This document shows, in pieces, positions 58,222 to 64,000 of a stretch of 64,000 nt of DNA. Position 1 is the stretch's first letter, and each line of letters opens with the position of its first letter. The notes beneath the pieces were generated by a model that was not told the origin of the DNA, ran no database searches, and saw only the letters and a program-made list of their open reading frames with translations. Both the position numbers and the translations under genes were made by a program. Source of the DNA: Larix kaempferi. Taxonomy: Eukaryota > Streptophyta > Pinopsida > Pinales > Pinaceae. The stretch covers positions 5,287,501-5,351,500 of the forward strand of contig BSBM01000261.1 in assembly GCA_027924585.1 (NCBI GenBank), given 5' to 3'.

Positions 58222-58269
<48 letters not shown>

Positions 58270-58396
58270 CAACTGTATTATTTATTAATTATATATTATT
58301 TTTAAAACTTGAGAATATTACACTAAGTAGGTTGCTTACAAGTGGTGTTAGTGCCACGTATCATTGAAACAAAAAGCTTATCCATGCATGTATTTA

Positions 58397-58429
<33 letters not shown>

Positions 58430-58566
58430 TAGAGAGACAGAGAGACAGAGAGAGAGACTATGTATTATATATTATTTTAAAAACTTGAGAATATTACAGT
58501 AAGTAGGTTGCTTACAAGTGATGTTAGTGCTACATTTCATTGGATCAATAAGCTTAGCCATGCATG
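58222..58566. repeat. Tandem duplication of the microsatellite-led segment
   Basis: Two units, each (GT)n(GA)n followed by 'acttgagaatatta' and 'taagtaggttgcttacaagtg'. About 174 bp each. Confidence 0.85.
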
Positions 58567-59599
58567 GTTCTTGGCAAAGAGACAAAATCTAAGATAATCA
58601 TTGCATATTTGTAGCAATTTTTCATATTAGGGCATTGCTACCACCAAACTAAATGGTATTATATAATGATATTAGGTCTCCTCTAATATAGTAAGAAATG
58701 TCTTTATCTAATAGCATCCATATGTATAAGAAGGGGCATAACCTTCACCCAAAATCATACAACAAACATTAGCCACCATGTAGAACTTTAATGTTTTCCT
58801 ACTTGGAAGTAAGTAGACCCATGAGTAGGTAAGTTGGAATCATAAATAAGTGACGATTATAACATACCCATCAATAGTTCCACCTATTTTTGCACATGAA
58901 ATCATTAATAATTTGCATAGGTTTACCTAAATAAAACTATTTATTAGATATTCAATAATATATTTTTTTTATCTTTTAGTATATCACATTTACTTTTGCC
59001 ATATATGAAGAGAAAAATGTTTAATATAGAATATTGAATAAACAGATTATGCAAATTATGATACAATGTATAATTGTATAAGGAAAGAAAACTCTTATAA
59101 ATAATAATAATTATTTACACAACCCACCAAATTATATAATTATAACTAACCAACTAACTTTAATAGATCCAAAATTAGTCAACATAAGATATTGGATCCA
59201 AAATTAGTCAACATAAGATATCACCACTTCCATTTCACTCAACATCATTAAAAGCACACAAATTGAAAGCACGTTAATGCCAACATCATTAAAAGCACAC
59301 AAATTGACAGCAAATTCCACACGGCCGCTAAGCAACCAACACGACTCATTCACCTCCATAAGATCATGAAGAGATAAGAAAAAGAGATGATATATAAGAA
59401 GAGTATATCGGTCAACTTAATCAATGAGGCCACAAACCTCCCCATCAAGGGAATAAAAGATCGACATTATCTAACAAATAAGAAGTAAGAAGTTAGCGAA
59501 GAATTTTAGTGTTAATGCAATGTCCCATTTTTTAGTTTGAAAGTTGGTTCTCGGTAGTTGGGTAACACATTGGATGATGGTTAAGATAATGTATGATGA

Positions 59600-59765
59600 T
59601 GATTGTATTGTATATACAATTATCATAGATTCATTTTAAATATGGATTTATTAAGTACCGAGAGGAATTCAATTTTTTGAGTTATAATTTTTTTTATTTT
59701 ATGAGTAAACTTAAATTTTTAATTACTTTTTATTTTTGATAAGTTATGAGCTGACATGGGAATGT
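59600..59765. repeat. Sequence related to the foldback insert of copy A, opposite orientation
   Basis: The reverse complement reads 'gctcataactta...aaagtaattaaaaa...aattcctctcggtacttaa', resembling 'gctcataaaa...aaagtaattaaaaa...ggatccctctcagtgcttga' in 55080-55305. Similarity is moderate. Confidence 0.5.
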
Positions 59766-61275
59766 CACATTATGTAACATAACGTGACAAATGTGACAAC
59801 ATCATGAAGTACATAATAACGTAACACCAGAAGCACCATGTTTCAAACCACAAGAGTCCCCAGTCTACTCCCTCTCAATCTCTATATTCATCTTGGACGA
59901 TTGTTATTCATAAGATTGGATGATTGTTTTTATCGAAGTTTGGGTGATTGTTTTGATCGAAGTATGATTGCATGGATGAGATTTCATGAAGTGTTCATCA
60001 TAGCTTTCAACAAATTTGACTATTCGATTATGATTGATCAAGATATTATGGTGAAAACTTGGTGAAGTTTTGGATTATTGAATTTAGTTGAGTATTGTGG
60101 CAAAATTGTTTGATTGTGGCGAAATATCTGCCATCAACTACACAATTTTGGAGATTGAGAGCTCAGTTTTGAAGGTGGCCATTTTACTGAGCTATGCCTT
60201 TTTGCAAGCTTTAATTATTGAGAATATAACGTGTGTTAGACATCCTCACTTCTTATTTTCAGACAAACCCCAATCTCTCCCAGGATCAATAATTCACCTA
60301 GAGAGCATAGCATAGGCCTCGTGGCAATCTCAACAACAGGCATAGGGAGTTTACATTGAACTCAATAACAACTTGGAGAGCTCCTACACTTCCTCTAAAT
60401 GAATCAGAAACTTTGGAAGTCTTTTGTGAAGCAATTAAGAAGTGTTTCTATCCATCTAGCTACCTCACAAATCTACTAGCCATTAGTTTCAGCTTAGACA
60501 TCACCACACAATATAGTAATTTATTGAAGTCTTTACCTGCCTTCATATTCAGCTCCAAATTCATGTTTATTGGCTTTTATTTGAGAGGAAATGTTCTATG
60601 TTTGAAAGTAGTACTCTAGACCAGATCACATCCCAACATGCCTTCATCATACCACTCCAATTTTTCTTCCCCACTAAACCCTACTTTTTGTTGCTAATCC
60701 CAAACTCGCAATACTCCCATTAGCCTTAGACCCTCTTAACCTAGCCCCACAAACCCTAAGTTCACCTCTTGCTCAAACTACTACCACAAATTAGTGGTGT
60801 CCTCTTCATTGTACTCACAACTAGGGTCCATAATAGTATTGTCTCTTCCAAAACCCTATTTATTGAGCACTTATACCTTGAAACTTTCTCTCCTCCAACT
60901 CCAAAAGTGTTATCATTACCCAACCCTAGCAGACCTAATCCCTCCCTCATTGTGCTCAGTAAGAATCACACTATCACATCTCCCATTTCACTCATCACAC
61001 ACAACTGCCAAATTGAGGATCAAATAGCCATAGTGATCCTCAATAATGGCAATCAAAGGAATCTTCTTTCTCAAACGGATGTCCAATGTTTCAAGCCACA
61101 ATGAATAAATAAACTTGCATATTTGGAGTCTATTTTTGTGTTACATGGACATGCACATGCCAACGCTTGTGTGTGTGTATTTGAACATTTTAAGCTAAGT
61201 TTCCAGGAAACTTGGGTATGGGGACGGGGACGAGGATGTCACTTTTTGAAATAGGGTACTTGGGTACATCGGGGA

Positions 61276-61278
<3 letters not shown>

Positions 61279-61337
<59 letters not shown>

Positions 61338-61346
61338 ACATTATAC

Positions 61347-61388
<42 letters not shown>

Positions 61389-61446
61389 ACATTATACATA
61401 TACATATATATATGTATATATATATATATATGTATATGTATAATGT

Positions 61447-61490
<44 letters not shown>
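61279..61490. repeat. AT microsatellite array with interspersed TAGTCACATTATACATATA motifs
   Basis: TA runs are punctuated by TAGTCACATTATACATATA at about 61334, 61384 and 61488 (partial) and by its reverse complement at about 61431-61451. The pair at 61382-61453 forms a near-perfect palindrome of about 72 bp. Confidence 0.9.
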
Positions 61491-61492
<2 letters not shown>

Positions 61493-61673
61493 ACATTATA
61501 CATGCATATTTTAGATGTCTTCATAAATTATGAATCATGATTCATAATTCTAAATTCAATGATTCATTGAACAATGAACATTCACATTGAAAAATTGAAA
61601 AATCATAGACTCATAGTAGATAGCAACTGGAAGACTGGAAGTTATATAAAATTTGATAAATCACTGTACCAGG

Positions 61674-62625
61674 TGTTACAAAGAAAAAATTCCTATGGCT
61701 TGGGGTAGACCACAACAGACATACTGACTCAAGAAATCAACTCACTTCCCAACATATGCTATATAAATGTAAATGTTGATAAACAAAATGAAGGACCTAC
61801 CTCAACCGGACGTCTGATGAAGAATTTCGTTGAGCTTTCGAATCACAACACTTGAACCTGCAGCTTAGCCTCAACAATAAATGCAAACAAGTGCATATAA
61901 TATATAAAAGAGGTCAACATATACAATAGCATAATCCATGATATATATAAGCAAATGTACCCAATGATAATAAATGATCATTCACAATATAAATGAACGA
62001 GAAAATGATTATTTCTATTAATATAAACAAGAAGTACAAGATACAACCTCATGTTGGCAACTCATCTAAACCAAGAACTAGGTCCCTCCACTTGTTCCTC
62101 CACCACTTCAATCCCCCATACAATGGAAAACTCACAAGTAAAAGAACAAATCCTTCACAAGATATGAAAGAGTTTGGGAGGTGAACATAAATGGTTCACA
62201 ACAACTAGGATCAATGGATGTAGACTCAAGCAATAGCGATCAAGGAAAAATTTCGGTAAAGTTTCAATGCTCTTCTCTTTCTCCTCCCTCCATGCATCAC
62301 AATAGCTCAATATATAACCCTCCAAAGGCAAGTGAAAGGTCGAATCGAGTCGTTTCAAGATACATGGAAGGCCAAAGATCACAATGGCCGCTTTTTGGAG
62401 TGAAAAATAGATATTTTATTCTCATTTACCAAAAAAGTCGATGTACGCGGTCTGTAGTGATGCAACCAGCGTGTACGCGAGTTGTACTGAATCAGATCGC
62501 ATATAGGAGGAAAAATGGGGGAAAATGGGTTCAAGGAGAACCAAAAATATGGTTTTGAGTCTACAAATGGGTAAGGGAGGCCAAGGAGTGCTAATGCTCA
62601 CAAGGTGGAAAAATACGGTGTAACA
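61674..62625 (-). mobile_element. Solo LTR of the second Tat family, minus orientation (952 bp)
   Basis: Its reverse complement starts TGTTACACCGTATTTTTCCA, followed by CCTTGTGAGCATTAGCACTC, matching the LTR at 37770 (TGTTACAACGTAATTTTCC). It ends with the 'gtctaccccaagccatagg' block seen at 38665 and 52203. Flanks share CCAG (61669-61672 and 62627-62630), an imperfect target duplication. No internal region adjoins it. It sits inside the hAT-like insertion and is more diverged than the paired LTRs. Confidence 0.87.
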
Positions 62626-64000
62626 CCCAGCAGTTGTAACAAACAGTCAAACTGTAATATGAAGGTACACTTGAAATCTGATTTTAAACACCTATTTCTA
62701 CTATTGTTACAGGCAATCAAAAGTTGCAAATGTAATATTGGGTTGTTGTGAGTGTATTTCTTAGTATTAAATACATATGTACATACTATATTTTTTATGT
62801 GCACATTTGGTAGTCAAATTATGTTCCATGAGTGCTGAACACAAAACCATCAAACATTCTTTGTAAATCAATGCAAAATATGTCTACCAGATTTGGACAA
62901 TATTCAAGGGAATTTGAACAATGTTGCAAAGTGCTTGACATAAGTCTTGAACCAGAAACCATACGCAGTTAGCAAAAATTTAGTTCAGATTTGGTTGGGG
63001 GTCATTATATTTTCCCCAGTGGATTTGCATTTTTTTAAGTCGACCATTCCCCCAGAGTACCCAAACATGGGGTACAAAATACCCAAACACAAGGTACACC
63101 GTACCATTTAGCCTATAAGTAGCCATTTTTTATAACGATGTCTTGGGTACGTGGAGTCAGATGGGGTATGACATGATATGTACCTTGCGTGTACCCAATT
63201 ACTTGGTACGGGTACGCATACCCTACCCCTGGGTACGGTTACCCATGCTACATAGATTTTAAGTGTTATTTATTCCACTAAGTTATTCGTTAAGTGTGAG
63301 TCAAGTAGAATTTTTTTCCAGAGTCTAAACTTTGGTGTCAATTTGAGGGTGACTCATCTAACACTCACAGCTCTATGGTTTCAACAATTGTAACTTTGAT
63401 TTGAGAAAATCTCTATGGATAAAACCCCTACCAACCATTGGGAGGATTATATTGGAATGCTATGATAATTCCTCTAATAACAAGGATGTGAACTCTAACA
63501 AGGGACTTAAACTTGTTGGTCTCCCACTGAGGAAAAATAACACTAATAGCTTTGTGAAATCCGTCTAGTGCACTTGGTGTAACAACCACAAAGGTAGACA
63601 CTATACATATTGTAGATTGGATCTCATAATTGTATCTTTGTTTACTTCTCAAAGTGTGATGTGATTATAGTTCAACTTTTTCCTTCTTATATATATTGTA
63701 GATTGGATCTCATAATTGTATATTTGTTTACTTCTCAAAGTGTGATGTGATTATAATTCAACTTGTTCCTTATTCCTTGTAGGAATTGTTCGAGCTCAAG
63801 AACCCCTGAGAAGATAATGTTTGGTTAAATTCTTGTAAAGCCACATTATATTTTCTATGTTAATTTAGGATTATATAATCCAATGAAAAGGGATTTTACA
63901 ACTTCATATAAGATAATGGCTTTTGAAGAAAGATTGCAAGATTATCTTCATAATGAATAGATTATGCTTCAATGTGTTAAAGCCATCATTGACCTTAGAA

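Larger units (their letters stand above)
61195..63255. mobile_element. DNA-transposon-like insertion with 8-bp target duplication, hAT-like
   Basis: Copy A has the uninterrupted site 'aaacattttaagtgttattt' (55834-55853). In copy B the same site is split, with ATTTTAAG at both 61187-61194 and 63256-63263. An 8-bp duplication is typical of hAT elements. Ends are CTAAGTTTCC on the left and, reverse-complemented, CTATGTAGCA on the right: a short imperfect terminal repeat, each followed by GGGTA-rich sequence. It has no transposase ORF. It contains AT microsatellites and a 952-bp solo LTR, so its own length is about 1.1 kb. Confidence 0.72.
58222..64000. repeat. Segmental duplication, copy B (about 5.8 kb, runs to window edge)
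   Basis: The direct counterpart of 52713-56640, longer mainly because of the 2.06-kb insertion at 61195-63255. Its start is itself repeated (58222-58390 and 58396-58566). It ends 'attgaccttagaa' at the window edge, matching 56567-56580 in copy A. Confidence 0.9.

Overview
The window is repeat-rich nuclear DNA from a plant, very probably a seed plant. The evidence is three lineages of plant LTR retrotransposon (Ty1/copia, Ty3/gypsy Tat-type, and a chromovirus-type gag-pro derivative), plant-type primer binding sites, solo LTRs with 5-bp target duplications, and no recognisable cellular gene in 64 kb. This fits a large, slowly purged genome; a gymnosperm is my guess, not something the sequence proves. 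I see no rRNA, intact tRNA gene or CRISPR. All coding regions recognised belong to mobile elements, and every one traced has stops, frameshifts or missing segments.

Layout. 1-618: an inverted copia LTR cut by the window edge. 619-3085: AT-rich DNA without a gene. 3086-8038: a decayed plus-strand copia element (leader, gag, integrase and RT remnants, RNase H, a 39-bp minisatellite, 3' LTR). 8926-37175: a minus-strand copia element with perfect 5-bp target duplications (CCTAA). Into it has inserted a Tat-lineage gypsy element (13138-35323, target duplication TCTTT/TCTTC). That element is itself broken at about 21.73-31.85 kb by DNA holding a solo LTR (22859-24551, duplication TAAAA) and a tandem gag-pro-only element (25034-31077). 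37770-52238: a second Tat-lineage element with two 930-bp LTRs and a perfect duplication (ATTTG). 52244-64000: non-coding DNA in which about 4 kb is directly duplicated (about 52.7-56.6 kb and 58.2-64.0 kb). Comparing the two copies exposes several later insertions as filled versus empty sites.

Most notable content. The second Tat element carries, antisense to its pol genes, a three-exon gene whose reading frame is continuous across two GT-AG introns apart from a few stops, and which resembles the plant mobile domain. The first Tat element has a similar motif in a sense-strand 3' ORF followed by coiled coil. The second Tat element also has an extra RNase H-like domain after integrase. Both copia elements carry minisatellites between RNase H and the 3' LTR, and share an in-frame TGA at the same conserved RT codon. 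Many in-frame stops in the Tat elements are TAG where glutamine (CAG) is expected, which points to cytosine-methylation-driven decay.
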